The notes under the pieces: generated by a model | What the model was told of the DNA's origin: nothing | Database searches by the model: none | Seen by the model: only the letters and a program-made list of their open reading frames with translations | In this document: positions 49,482-58,322 of the stretch, piece by piece | Layout: each line of letters begins with the position of its first letter | How positions within the stretch are numbered: position 1 is the first letter of the stretch | Made by a program: the position numbers and the translations under genes | NCBI GenBank assembly: GCA_937924335.1 | Contig: CALDWW010000055.1 | Coordinates: 1-64,000, forward strand | DNA from: an uncultured Gammaproteobacteria bacterium | GTDB lineage: Bacteria > Pseudomonadota > Gammaproteobacteria > Steroidobacterales > XN24 | Direction: 5' to 3' | DNA: 64,000 bases

Positions 49482-50641
49482 ACAAGATGAGTGGCCAACT
49501 GGACGAGAGTGCATGGAGCCTGCCGGTCTACGGGCAGCTCCCCTTCGAGCCGATCCGCGGAGACGGCGCCTATCTGGAGACCCGCGACGGGCAGCGCCTG
49601 CTCGACCTGTATGGCGGGCATGCGGTGGCCTGCCTGGGATACGGGCACCCGGGCCTGAGCCGCGCCATCCGAGAACAGACCGATCAGCTGATCTTCCAGA
49701 GCAACATTGTTCCGATGTCGGTGCGCGCGGAGACTTGCCGGATGCTGGCCGACTTCGCCCCGGCCGGGCTGGATCGGGTATTCCTGGTGAACAGCGGCGC
49801 CGAGGCCAACGAAAATGCCTTGCGGCTCGCGTTTCGGTCGAACGGCCGCAGCCGCGTGCTTGCTGTCGAGGGCGCGTTTCACGGCAGGACCGGCGCAGCT
49901 GCCGCCGTCACCTGGGGAGCAGCGGCAAGCTGGTACGGCTATCCGCGACTGCCCTTCGACGTCAGCTTCGTGCCAAGAGACGACATCGCGGCGCTGGAGG
50001 CTGCCATGTCGGACGAGGTGGCGGCGATGATCATCGAACCGGTACAGGGGGTCGCCGGGGCCGTCGACCTCAGCACCGAGTTCCTGCAGGCGGCTCGGGG
50101 TGCCTGCGATCGCAGCGGCGCACTGCTGATATTCGATGAGGTCCAGTGCGGCATGGGGAGGAGCGGGCATCCGTTCGTGGCCCAGGCAATCAACGTGTCT
50201 CCGGACATCCTGACTACCGCCAAGGGCCTCGCGGGCGGCATCCCCGCGGGGGCTGTGATCACGAATTCGCCCATCGCGGATGGGCTAAAAGTCGGCGACC
50301 TTGGCACGACCTTCGGCGGCGGACCGGTTGCCTGCGCGGCCATCCTGGCCGTTATTCGCGCGATACGCAGCGAGGGCTTGCTCGAGAATGTACAGACGAT
50401 CTCCGAACTGATCAGAACGACTTGCGTACGCGGGCCGGTGACCAGAGTGCAGGGACGCGGCTTGCTGCTGGGGCTGATCACCAGACAGCCTGCGAAGGCG
50501 GTCCGGGACGCGCTCCTGGAGCAGGACATTCTCACCGGTACAAGCGGCGATCCACACGTGCTGAGGCTTCTGCCACCGCTGACGCTGAAACCGATACACG
50601 TGGAGAGTCTTGCGTCGGCTCTGGGAGATATCGGCGGGTGA
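49478..50641 (+). CDS. argD: N-acylornithine aminotransferase
   Basis: PLP-dependent class III aminotransferase that converts N-acylglutamate semialdehyde to N-acylornithine using glutamate. 387 residues: LDLYGGHAVACLGYGHPGL, VFLVNSGAEANENALRLAFR, the aspartate region IFDEVQCGMGRSG and the PLP-lysine motif TTAKGLAGGIPAGAVI are intact. Start ATG 49478 is within the argC stop (ATGA); the end overlaps argF' as GTGA. This coupling, with argC, argF' and argB, shows they are one pathway. Confidence 0.93.
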   Translation: MNKMSGQLDESAWSLPVYGQLPFEPIRGDGAYLETRDGQRLLDLYGGHAVACLGYGHPGLSRAIREQTDQLIFQSNIVPMSVRAETCRMLADFAPAGLDRVFLVNSGAEANENALRLAFRSNGRSRVLAVEGAFHGRTGAAAAVTWGAAASWYGYPRLPFDVSFVPRDDIAALEAAMSDEVAAMIIEPVQGVAGAVDLSTEFLQAARGACDRSGALLIFDEVQCGMGRSGHPFVAQAINVSPDILTTAKGLAGGIPAGAVITNSPIADGLKVGDLGTTFGGGPVACAAILAVIRAIRSEGLLENVQTISELIRTTCVRGPVTRVQGRGLLLGLITRQPAKAVRDALLEQDILTGTSGDPHVLRLLPPLTLKPIHVESLASALGDIGG

Positions 50642-51645
50642 AGAATTTCCTCGACCTGGCCCTTGCAGGCCCCGACCTCGTCGCCGAACTCGTCGCGCTG
50701 GCAGGCCGTCTGCAACGCCGTCCGGAACCCGATGCCCTGCGGGGCAAGGTCCTTGGCCTGCTGTTCATGAACCCCTCGCTGCGGACGCTGGCCTCCTTTC
50801 AATCCGGGATGGCGCGACTCGGCGGCAGCTCTTTCGTCATCTCACCCGGCTCCAGCTGGAATCTCGAGTATCTCCCCGACATACCCATGACCGGGGCTGC
50901 GGCGGAGCACGTCAGGGAAGCGATACCCGTCCTGGCCTCCTATGCGGATGCGCTGGGCGTGCGAGCCTTCGCGGGCGGCCAGGACCTGGCGGAGGATCTA
51001 TCTGAGCCCGTGTTTTCAGCCATCGAAGGACTCTGCTCCGTTCCGCTGATCAATATGGAGTCCGCCGTCAACCATCCCTGCCAGGCCCTCGCCGACTGGA
51101 AAACCATGGACGATGAACGCATACCGGCAAGCAATGGTCGGTTCGTCCTCAGCTGGGCCAGTCACCCGAAACCCCTGCCGCTCGCGGTTCCCGCCGCCGC
51201 AGCCCACATGGCAGCCATGCGCGGGATGGACGTCACGGTCCTGCGGCCAAAGGGGTTTGAGCTTCCACCGGAGGTGATGCAGCGGATCGACGACGCCGCT
51301 TCCCGCAGTGGTGGCAGCATCACAGAGACAGACGACCGCGGACAGGCCATGCAGGGCGCCCACGTTCTCTACGCAAAGTCCTGGTCGGCCACGAGCGTGT
51401 ATGGCGACGCGGAGGCGGATCAGGATCTGCGGGCAGGTCTCACCGGTTGGACGATCGATTCGGACTGGTTCGAGAATGCTCATTCCGAATCCATTTTCAT
51501 GCACTGCCTGCCGGTACGCCGCGAGGTCGTCGTCACCGGGGATGTGCTGGAAGGACCGCGGAGCCGGGTGATCCGGCAGGCGCGGAATCGTATGTATGCG
51601 CAAATGGCGGTGCTCCACCGCCTGCTTGTCGACAAAGGAGACTGA
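50638..51645 (+). CDS. argF': N-acylornithine carbamoyltransferase, predicted N-succinylornithine type
   Basis: Transfers carbamoyl from carbamoyl phosphate to N-acylornithine. 335 residues. Carbamoyl-phosphate motif FMNPSLRT (residues 43-50), NHPCQALADW, WASHPKPLPLAVP and MHCLPVRREVVVT are those of the AOTCase/SOTCase branch, not of ordinary ornithine transcarbamylase. At the residue equivalent to Glu92 of Xanthomonas AOTCase (segment MDGDTEEH) this protein has MTGAAAEH, so Ala89 replaces Glu. Published work (Shi and co-workers, 2007, from memory) showed that E92A, E92P, E92S or E92V converts AOTCase into a succinylornithine enzyme. The natural substrate here is therefore probably N-succinylornithine. 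GTG start 50638 overlaps argD by four bases. Confidence 0.9.
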   Translation: MKNFLDLALAGPDLVAELVALAGRLQRRPEPDALRGKVLGLLFMNPSLRTLASFQSGMARLGGSSFVISPGSSWNLEYLPDIPMTGAAAEHVREAIPVLASYADALGVRAFAGGQDLAEDLSEPVFSAIEGLCSVPLINMESAVNHPCQALADWKTMDDERIPASNGRFVLSWASHPKPLPLAVPAAAAHMAAMRGMDVTVLRPKGFELPPEVMQRIDDAASRSGGSITETDDRGQAMQGAHVLYAKSWSATSVYGDAEADQDLRAGLTGWTIDSDWFENAHSESIFMHCLPVRREVVVTGDVLEGPRSRVIRQARNRMYAQMAVLHRLLVDKGD

Positions 51646-51648
51646 ACG

Positions 51649-52584
51649 GTGAGGAAGACCGGCGAAAGAGCCATCGTGGTATCCGCCCTCAAGGGCGCCG
51701 TACCGTACATCCGCATGTTCAAACGCAAGGTGTTCGTGATCAAGGCCGGTGGAGCGGTGTTCGCCGATCAGGGGATGACCCGGCATCTGGTTGAGCAGAT
51801 TGGCCTTCTTCACGAAGTCGGAATCAAGGTCGTGCTGGTCCACGGAGGCGGCCCCCAGTCGACGCGACTGGCCGAGGCCCTGGGGATCCCGCCACGTTTC
51901 GTCGATGGTCGCAGGGTCACTGACGCACGAGCGCTGGAGGTCTCCGCTATGGTGCTCAACGGCCTGGTCAACACCCGGATTCTTGCCGCCTGTCGCGACC
52001 TGGGCCTGCCAGCAGTGGGCATGAGCGGCGTCGATGCCAATCTCATCCAGGCGCGGCGACGGCCTCCTGTCGATATTCCCGGCGAAGCGGAGGACCAGGT
52101 CGACTACGGCTTCGTCGGCGACATCGAAGGCGTCGCCAGTGACACGCTGCGCCGGCAGCTGGACGCGGGCTTCCTGCCGGTTATCAGCCCCTTATCCGCG
52201 GATGCAGCCGGCACCCTTTTGAACATCAACGCTGATACCGTGGCGGCAGCACTCGCGGCAGCCCTCTGCGCAGAGAAGCTGGTCATCGCCACCGGCGCAC
52301 CCGGGATCCTTGATGATCCGGAGGATCCGGCCAGCCTGGTCTCCTACATGGACCTGGCCGGCCTCGCCCGGATGCAGTCCGAGGGACGCCTGGGAGCCGG
52401 CATGATGCCGAAGGCCGACGCGATCCGCAGCGCGATCCTTGGGGGCGTAGAGCGCGTCCACGTGATCTCTCACGATCTCCCCGACAGCCTGCTCCTGGAG
52501 GTCTTTACCAACGAGGGCACCGGAACTCTGATAGTAGAGGACACCGGGTCTTTGAGTGCCGCAGAGCAGACGGGAGACGATTGA
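51649..52584 (+). CDS. argB: N-acylglutamate kinase
   Basis: Phosphorylates N-acyl-L-glutamate. 311 residues: nucleotide/substrate loop VLVHGGGPQSTRLAEALGIP, RVTDARALEVSAMVLNGLVN, and the glycine/asparagine block LLNINADTVAAALAAALCAE. It is a stand-alone kinase; unlike Xanthomonas it is not fused to an acetyltransferase domain, so no acylglutamate synthase is supplied here. It may act on N-succinylglutamate if the argF' prediction is right. GTG 51649 has AAAGGAGA upstream. Confidence 0.93.
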   Translation: MRKTGERAIVVSALKGAVPYIRMFKRKVFVIKAGGAVFADQGMTRHLVEQIGLLHEVGIKVVLVHGGGPQSTRLAEALGIPPRFVDGRRVTDARALEVSAMVLNGLVNTRILAACRDLGLPAVGMSGVDANLIQARRRPPVDIPGEAEDQVDYGFVGDIEGVASDTLRRQLDAGFLPVISPLSADAAGTLLNINADTVAAALAAALCAEKLVIATGAPGILDDPEDPASLVSYMDLAGLARMQSEGRLGAGMMPKADAIRSAILGGVERVHVISHDLPDSLLLEVFTNEGTGTLIVEDTGSLSAAEQTGDD

Positions 52585-52636
52585 TCGTGGAATGCTGCAA
52601 AGAGACACTTCTCCCCGATGTGCGAGGTTTGATGTC

Positions 52637-53827
52637 ATGAGCAGGCTCTGGGACAAGGGCGAACCGCTCGAAAGACGCGTACTCGAGTTCACGGCAGGAG
52701 AGGATCACGCACTGGACAACCGGCTCGTACCCTACGACGTGCGGGCATCTATCGCCCACGCCAACATGCTGGCGGACGTCGGGCTGCTGTCCGACCAGCA
52801 CCGGCGACAGATCGAGGACGGGCTGCAGGCCCTGGCACAGGAGCACGCCGCCGGCGAATGGACAATCTCGCTGGACGAGGAAGACGTGCATACCGCCCTG
52901 GAGAGCCGATTGACGGAACGTGCTCCGGAAGCGGGACCGCGCCTGCACCTGGGACGGTCGAGGAACGATCAGGTCCTGGCAGCCCTGAGGCTATACATGA
53001 AAGATGCCTGCCGGGCGTTGCACGACGGCGTCACTTCGGTGGCGGAAGCACTTGACGATCTGGGACATCGGGAAGCAGACACGCCACTCCCGGGCTATAC
53101 CCATCTGCAGCCAGCGATGCCAAGCACCGTTGCGCTGTGGAGCGGCGGTTTCGCGGCGGAGCTGCGGGACGACGCAGAAGGCCTGCTGGCATCTTCCAGG
53201 CGAGCGGACAGGAATCCTCTCGGGTCAGCGGCGGGTTACGGTGTCCCGGCGCTACCGATCGATCGAGACCACACCTGCCAGGCATTGGGGTTCGCCAGCG
53301 TGCACTCCCCCGTGACCGCGGTTCAGCTGTCCCGTGGCAAGGCGGAGGCACAGATAGCGTTTGAGATACACCTGTTGATGACAGACCTGGGCCGACTGGC
53401 AGCTGACCTGATCCTCTTCTGTACCCGGGAATTCAGTTTCGTCGCCCTTCCAGCGAGTATGACTACCGGATCATCCATCATGCCGCAGAAGAGAAATCCC
53501 GATGTATTCGAGCTGATACGCGGCCGGACGGCGACATCGCTGGCCTGCCTGACCGAGATCCTGGCAGTGGGCCCGAAGCTCACCTCCGGCTATCACCGTG
53601 ATCTTCAGCTGATAAAGGCGCCGCTATTCCGTGCGATCGATCTCGCAGGCGATGTCCTCAGCGTACTTGAGGAGTCTTTGCCCTCTATCCGTTTCGTGCC
53701 GGATAACATCCGCATGGAAACATCCCTGTATGCAACCGAGGATGCATACCGGATGGTCCTGGAGGAGGACATGCCCTTTCGTGAGGCCTACCGGAAGGTG
53801 GGCCGACGCTACAGCGGCAAAGACTGA
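52637..53827 (+). CDS. argH: Argininosuccinate lyase
   Basis: Splits argininosuccinate to arginine and fumarate. 396 residues, somewhat short for the family (about 455-460). Motifs: TALESRLTERAPEAGPRLHL with GRSRNDQVLAALRLYMKD, PGYTHLQPAMPSTVALW, and the fumarase/aspartase signature GSSIMPQKRNPDVFELIRGR. The ATG at 52637 is preceded by GAGG at nine bases; the frame opens at 52556 but that region belongs to argB. It is the last gene of the operon. The C-terminal domain ends early (GRRYSGKD) relative to E. coli ArgH. Confidence 0.93.
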   Translation: MSRLWDKGEPLERRVLEFTAGEDHALDNRLVPYDVRASIAHANMLADVGLLSDQHRRQIEDGLQALAQEHAAGEWTISLDEEDVHTALESRLTERAPEAGPRLHLGRSRNDQVLAALRLYMKDACRALHDGVTSVAEALDDLGHREADTPLPGYTHLQPAMPSTVALWSGGFAAELRDDAEGLLASSRRADRNPLGSAAGYGVPALPIDRDHTCQALGFASVHSPVTAVQLSRGKAEAQIAFEIHLLMTDLGRLAADLILFCTREFSFVALPASMTTGSSIMPQKRNPDVFELIRGRTATSLACLTEILAVGPKLTSGYHRDLQLIKAPLFRAIDLAGDVLSVLEESLPSIRFVPDNIRMETSLYATEDAYRMVLEEDMPFREAYRKVGRRYSGKD

Positions 53828-53866
53828 TGACCGGCGCGATCGCCGTCTGACGGCGGCGGAACCGGG

Positions 53867-54448
53867 GTGGACGATTACGGTCCGGACCATTGGGAGAAGC
53901 TGTACCAGGAGCGCAGAACGCCCTGGGACGCCGGCACGGTGCCGGCTGCCGTCCGCGACTACGCCACCCGATGCGTCGAACTCGGTCGGGTGCTCGTCCC
54001 GGGCTGCGGTTCGGGTTACGAGGCGGGATACTTCGCCGCCGCGGGCGGCCAGGTTCTCGCCATCGACTTTAGCCCGGCAGCCGTAGCGCGAGCCAGACAA
54101 GTGACCCGCGGGAGCGGTGCCGTGGTCCGTCTGGCCGACTTTTTCGAACTGAGCGCAGGCCCCTTCGACCTTGTCTACGAGCGTGCCTTTCTGTGCGCCC
54201 TGCCCCCGCATTTGCGGCGCGACTGGGCCGCCACGATGGCGAGAGTGGTCAGGAGCGGTGGTCGGCTTGCCGGCCTTTTTTTCATCGATCCTGCCGCGGC
54301 TGACGGACCGCCCTTTGGTATATCGCCAACGAGCCTCGCCAGGCTGCTCGAGGAAGACTTCTTGCTCGTGGAAGACCTGCCCGCAACCGGCTCGCTGCCA
54401 GTCTTCGGGGGTCGTGAGCGTTGGCAGGTGTGGCAACGCAGGAGCTGA
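53867..54448 (+). CDS. Class I SAM-dependent methyltransferase, TPMT family
   Basis: 193 residues of the thiopurine S-methyltransferase type. The N-terminal WEKLYQERRTPWDAGTVPAA, then VLVPGCGSGYEAGYFAAAG for SAM binding and VLAIDFSPAAVARARQ are diagnostic. Bacterial relatives methylate selenium or tellurium compounds or thiols. The GTG 53867 follows GGGG. It lies 39 bases after argH, but its products do not connect to arginine. Not essential to the arginine pathway. Confidence 0.88.
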   Translation: MDDYGPDHWEKLYQERRTPWDAGTVPAAVRDYATRCVELGRVLVPGCGSGYEAGYFAAAGGQVLAIDFSPAAVARARQVTRGSGAVVRLADFFELSAGPFDLVYERAFLCALPPHLRRDWAATMARVVRSGGRLAGLFFIDPAAADGPPFGISPTSLARLLEEDFLLVEDLPATGSLPVFGGRERWQVWQRRS

Positions 54449-54513
54449 CCGCTACGCCAATCGCGCTCATTGCCCGTCTATACTTGACTCCTGTCGTCCG
54501 GAGACCCCTGAAA

Positions 54514-54699
54514 ATGCGCTCGACGATCATAGTCTTCGCCTGCCTGCTGCTGTCGGCTTGTGGCCAGACGGGCCCGCTCTATCTCCCGGAGCCAGCGCCG
54601 GCTGACGATACGGTGACAACCGACTCGGCGGGCGAACCGGATCGGGATGTGGAGCGTGACAACGCCGAAGAACCAGACGAGAGCGACAAGGATGACTGA
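54514..54699 (+). CDS. lptM: LptM (YifL-like) lipoprotein
   Basis: 61-residue lipoprotein MRSTIIVFACLLLSACGQTG with lipobox LSAC and the LptM hallmark CGQTGPLYLP just after the lipidated Cys. LptM helps LptD reach its mature disulfide arrangement in the outer membrane. The tail is acidic (DRDVERDNAEEPDESDKDD). The ATG at 54514 gives the right signal; upstream in-frame starts add an unlikely extension. It precedes polA by 33 bases. Confidence 0.85.
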   Translation: MRSTIIVFACLLLSACGQTGPLYLPEPAPADDTVTTDSAGEPDRDVERDNAEEPDESDKDD

Positions 54700-54732
54700 G
54701 CGCGCCCGACACAGCCCCTGTATGAGGCCGGC

Positions 54733-57426
54733 ATGAGCGACGCGCCGCCGCTGGTCCTCGTAGACGGGTCTTCTTACCTCTACCGTGCCTTTCACGCACT
54801 GCCGCCGCTGACGTCGAGTAACGGAGAACCGACGGGCGCCGTGCTCGGCGTCCTCAATATGCTGCAGAAGCTCATCACCGAGTACGAGCCGGAGCGCATG
54901 GCCGTCGTCTTCGACGCTCGCGGCAAGACGTTCCGGGACGAGATGTTCGAGGCTTACAAAGCCAACCGGCCCCCGATGCCGGACGATCTGCGGGTGCAGA
55001 TAGATCCTCTCCTGGACGCGATCGAGGCGATGGGCCTGCCGCTGCTCAGAGAGCCGGGCGTTGAGGCCGACGACGTCATCGGCACCCTGGCCTCGCAGGC
55101 CGCCGAAGCTGGCGCCAGCGTGCTGGTCTCCACGGGTGACAAGGACATGGCGCAGCTGGTCTCGGACAAGGTGACGCTGGTCAATACCATGACCGGTAAC
55201 CGGCTCGATCCGATCGGCGTAGAGGAGAAATTCGGCGTCCGTCCGGACCAGATAATCGACTACCTTGCGCTGGTCGGGGACACCTCCGACAACATTCCCG
55301 GGGTCCCGAAGGTAGGCCCGAAGACCGCGACCAAGTGGCTGTCGCAGTATGGCGACATCGAAGGGATCAAGTCTCACGCAGAGGACATCGCCGGCAAGGT
55401 CGGCGAAAGCCTGCGTGACAATTTCGAGCAGCTCGATCTGTCGCGCAAGCTGGCGACGATCGTGTGCAATGTGAAGATGAACCTCGATTCCGACGCTCTG
55501 GCGCGGACCGAACCTGACGTCGAGCGCCTGAGATCCCTGTACACGCGGCTGGAACTCACATCGCTGCTGCGCAATCTCCCAGAAAGCGGCGAATCGTCCG
55601 AGCCGGGGCCGGCCACGGATGTCTGCTATGAGACCGTGACCGACGAGGATTCGCTGGTTGCGTGGATCGAGCGCCTGAGCCAGTCGGAGCTGTTCGCATT
55701 CGACACGGAGACAGACAGTCTCGATTACATGCAGGCGCGCATCGTCGGCGTCTCATTCTCGTGTGAATCGGGGGCGGCGGCCTATGTTCCCCTCGCGCAT
55801 GACTATCCGGGCGCGCCGGATCAGCTTGACTGCAACGAGGTTCTGGAACGGCTGCGGCCTGTGCTTGAAAATCCTGAGCGGCCGAAAGTCGGTCATCACC
55901 TCAAGTACGACGCACATATCCTTGAGAATCATGGGATCCGGCTGGCGGGGATTCGTCACGACACCATGCTGGAGTCTTATGTGCTGAACAGCACCGCGAC
56001 CCGACACGACATGGACTCTGTGGCGTCCAGGTATCTCGGAGTTTCTACGACGAGCTACTCAGAAGTGGCGGGCAAGGGCGCCAAGCAGCTGACCTTCAAT
56101 CAGGTTCCGCTCGAGCAGGCCGCTCCCTATGCGGCCGAGGACGCGGATATCACGCTGAGGCTGCACGGCGCGCTCTATCCGAGATTGCGTGACACGGGGC
56201 GATTGGCCGCAATCTACGACGACATGGAGATCCCCCTGATCCCGGTCCTGCAGCGCATGGAGCGGACCGGTGTTCGTCTCGACGTGGCCATGCTGGAAAG
56301 GCAGGGTAGCGAGCTCGCGCGCGAGATGAATGTCATCCAGCAGTCCGCGTACGAGGCTGCCGGTGGCCCGTTCAATCTGGGATCGCCAAAACAGCTGCAG
56401 GAGATCCTCTTCGAACGGCTGGGCCTGCCGGTAGTTCGCAAGACTCCCAAGGGTCAGCCGTCTACCGCGGAGGACGTCCTTGAGGAGTTGACGGGTCAGC
56501 ATGAGCTGCCGGGGCTCATCCTCTCTCATCGGGAACTGGCCAAGCTCAAGTCGACCTATACGGACAAGTTGCCGCTGCAGGTCGATCCGGGGACAGGGCG
56601 CGTGCACACGTCTTACCATCAGGCCGTGGCGGCGACGGGACGGCTGTCGTCCTCAGACCCGAATCTCCAGAACATCCCGGTGCGTACCCCCCAGGGTCGC
56701 AGGATCCGTCAGGCGTTTGTGCCCGAGGCGGGTCACATCCTGGTCGCGGCGGACTATTCGCAGATAGAACTGCGCATCATGGCCCATCTGTCAGGAGACA
56801 AGGGCCTGATTTCGGCGTTCCGTGATGACAAGGACATCCATCGAGCCACGGCGGCCGAGGTGTTCGGCGTCGATCAGGACGCAGTATCGACGGATCAGCG
56901 CCGTTCCGCCAAGGCGATCAATTTCGGCCTCATCTATGGGATGTCCGCCTTCGGCCTCGCACGCCAGCTCAACGTGGAGCGATCGGCCGCTCAGGAATAC
57001 GTCGATCTCTATTTCGCGCGCTATCCGGGCGTCAGGGACTACATGGACCGGACCAGAGCGCAGGCCAAGGATGACGGCTTCGTGGAGACGGTCTTCGGAC
57101 GGCGGCTATATCTACCCGACATACGCGCGCGCAACCCGCAACGGCGCCAGTATGCAGAACGTAGCGCCATCAATGCCCCCATGCAGGGCACGGCCGCAGA
57201 TATCATCAAGATAGCCATGCTGCGGGCATCAGAATGGCTTGAGAACAACGAGACAGGCGTTCGCCTGATCATGCAGGTACACGATGAGCTGGTTTTCGAA
57301 GTCCCCATCGACAAGGTCGATGACGTAGTCCCGCCCCTCCTGGAGTGCATGTCCGAGGCCGCGGATCTTGAAGTCCCCCTGAAAGTGGACTGTGGACAGG
57401 GCGCCAACTGGGACGAAGCCCACTGA
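54733..57426 (+). CDS. polA: DNA polymerase I
   Basis: 897 residues with all three activities. The 5' nuclease domain is at about 1-300 (LVDGSSYLYRAFHALPPL, VLGVLNMLQKLITEYEPERM, then VSTGDKDMAQLV). The 3'-5' proofreading domain begins near 310 (LFAFDTETDSLDYMQ, showing the DxE pair). The polymerase domain has VAADYSQIELRIMAH (metal Asp), RRSAKAINFGLIYGMS (O-helix) and LIMQVHDELVFEVP (second metal Asp). It fills gaps in repair and lagging-strand replication. A rho-independent terminator follows, overlapping the convergent engB gene end. Confidence 0.98.
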   Translation: MSDAPPLVLVDGSSYLYRAFHALPPLTSSNGEPTGAVLGVLNMLQKLITEYEPERMAVVFDARGKTFRDEMFEAYKANRPPMPDDLRVQIDPLLDAIEAMGLPLLREPGVEADDVIGTLASQAAEAGASVLVSTGDKDMAQLVSDKVTLVNTMTGNRLDPIGVEEKFGVRPDQIIDYLALVGDTSDNIPGVPKVGPKTATKWLSQYGDIEGIKSHAEDIAGKVGESLRDNFEQLDLSRKLATIVCNVKMNLDSDALARTEPDVERLRSLYTRLELTSLLRNLPESGESSEPGPATDVCYETVTDEDSLVAWIERLSQSELFAFDTETDSLDYMQARIVGVSFSCESGAAAYVPLAHDYPGAPDQLDCNEVLERLRPVLENPERPKVGHHLKYDAHILENHGIRLAGIRHDTMLESYVLNSTATRHDMDSVASRYLGVSTTSYSEVAGKGAKQLTFNQVPLEQAAPYAAEDADITLRLHGALYPRLRDTGRLAAIYDDMEIPLIPVLQRMERTGVRLDVAMLERQGSELAREMNVIQQSAYEAAGGPFNLGSPKQLQEILFERLGLPVVRKTPKGQPSTAEDVLEELTGQHELPGLILSHRELAKLKSTYTDKLPLQVDPGTGRVHTSYHQAVAATGRLSSSDPNLQNIPVRTPQGRRIRQAFVPEAGHILVAADYSQIELRIMAHLSGDKGLISAFRDDKDIHRATAAEVFGVDQDAVSTDQRRSAKAINFGLIYGMSAFGLARQLNVERSAAQEYVDLYFARYPGVRDYMDRTRAQAKDDGFVETVFGRRLYLPDIRARNPQRRQYAERSAINAPMQGTAADIIKIAMLRASEWLENNETGVRLIMQVHDELVFEVPIDKVDDVVPPLLECMSEAADLEVPLKVDCGQGANWDEAH

Positions 57427-57548
57427 GCTGATCCGTGGAACTTTTCCTGCCGTATTCCGGTCTATTTATCTGAGCGCAAGTGAGCCGCTCGCCCGCCCTC
57501 CTCCCTGAGCGGGCAAGCAGTCTGGCTAACCTAGCCGGACGGAGCATT

Positions 57549-57597
57549 GGCCCCGGAATCGTCCCCTTTTTACCGATCTCCGGGGCCTCTTTTTTTG
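57549..57597 (+). terminator. Rho-independent terminator after polA, overlapping the engB coding end
   Basis: GGCCCCGGA (57549-57557) pairs with TCCGGGGCC (57579-57587), loop 21 bases, then TCTTTTTTT. It ends transcription from polA. Its right half and T-run lie within the last codons of the opposite-strand engB, where the T-run encodes the GKKRGPGDR C-terminus. Confidence 0.8.
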
Positions 57598-58187
57598 CCG
57601 GCGATAATCCCGAGCATCTCGCTCAGAACAGACCTCGCTTCCTCTACTCCCTGACGTTTCAACGCAGAGAACAGCTGGACTGTCGCCACGCCGTTGAGAT
57701 CTTTCCGGGTTGCAAGCAGGACTGCAGATGCCTTGCCCCGGGACAGCTTGTCGGCTTTAGTCAGGAGCACATGGGCCGGACAGTGGGCTGCGACCGCCCA
57801 ATCAAGCATCTGTCGGTCTCCGTCCGTCATCGGACGCCGGCAGTCCATTACCACGAACAGACCCGACAGAGTCATCCGGCTGGAGAAGTAGGACTCCATC
57901 AGGCCGCGCCAGTGCCTGCGCATCGCCTCCGGCACCTTGGCGAACCCGTATCCGGGCAGGTCCACGAGCCGCAGCTCCTCCCCGAGGGCAAAGAAATTCA
58001 CCAATTGGGTCCGACCGGGCGTCTTGCTTGTCCGGGCGAGGCTACGGCGCCCCGTGACAGCGTTGATGGCGCTGGACTTGCCTGCATTCGAGCGGCCGGC
58101 GAACGCGACTTCGCGGCCCTCGTCTTCGACGAACTGCTGGGCCTTGTTGGCGCTGGTCAGGTATCGGGCTTCTGAGTAGGCGGACAT
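57570..58187 (-). CDS. engB: EngB/YihA ribosome-biogenesis GTPase
   Basis: Essential-type GTPase for large-subunit assembly. 205 residues: REVAFAGRSNAGKSSAINAV (P-loop), GRTQLVNFFALG, VDLPGYGFAKVP (G3), VLLTKADKLSRG (TKAD, G4) and LFSALKRQGVEE (SAL, G5). The start at ATG 58187 gives the usual MSAYSEARYL N-terminus; the upstream extension to 58496 would cross the cytochrome c4 promoter. The C-terminus is basic and overlaps the polA terminator. Conserved placement between polA and cytochrome c4. Confidence 0.95.
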   Translation of the reverse strand: MSAYSEARYLTSANKAQQFVEDEGREVAFAGRSNAGKSSAINAVTGRRSLARTSKTPGRTQLVNFFALGEELRLVDLPGYGFAKVPEAMRRHWRGLMESYFSSRMTLSGLFVVMDCRRPMTDGDRQMLDWAVAAHCPAHVLLTKADKLSRGKASAVLLATRKDLNGVATVQLFSALKRQGVEEARSVLSEMLGIIAGKKRGPGDR

Positions 58188-58322
58188 AGCGGGCGGGGTG
58201 ACTATACGGCGGTCCGGTAGTGTAGAATTTCCGGCTCTATCTGCCGCGGCGCAGTCTAACACGGTGCTCGTCTGCCCTGAATTCGGGGGCGTCGAGACGG
58301 CGAAAGTCGGAGTTATCGAGTG

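Noticed and set aside
49058-50170. Leftward frame of 370 codons
   Set aside because: Antisense to argC and argD; no domain.
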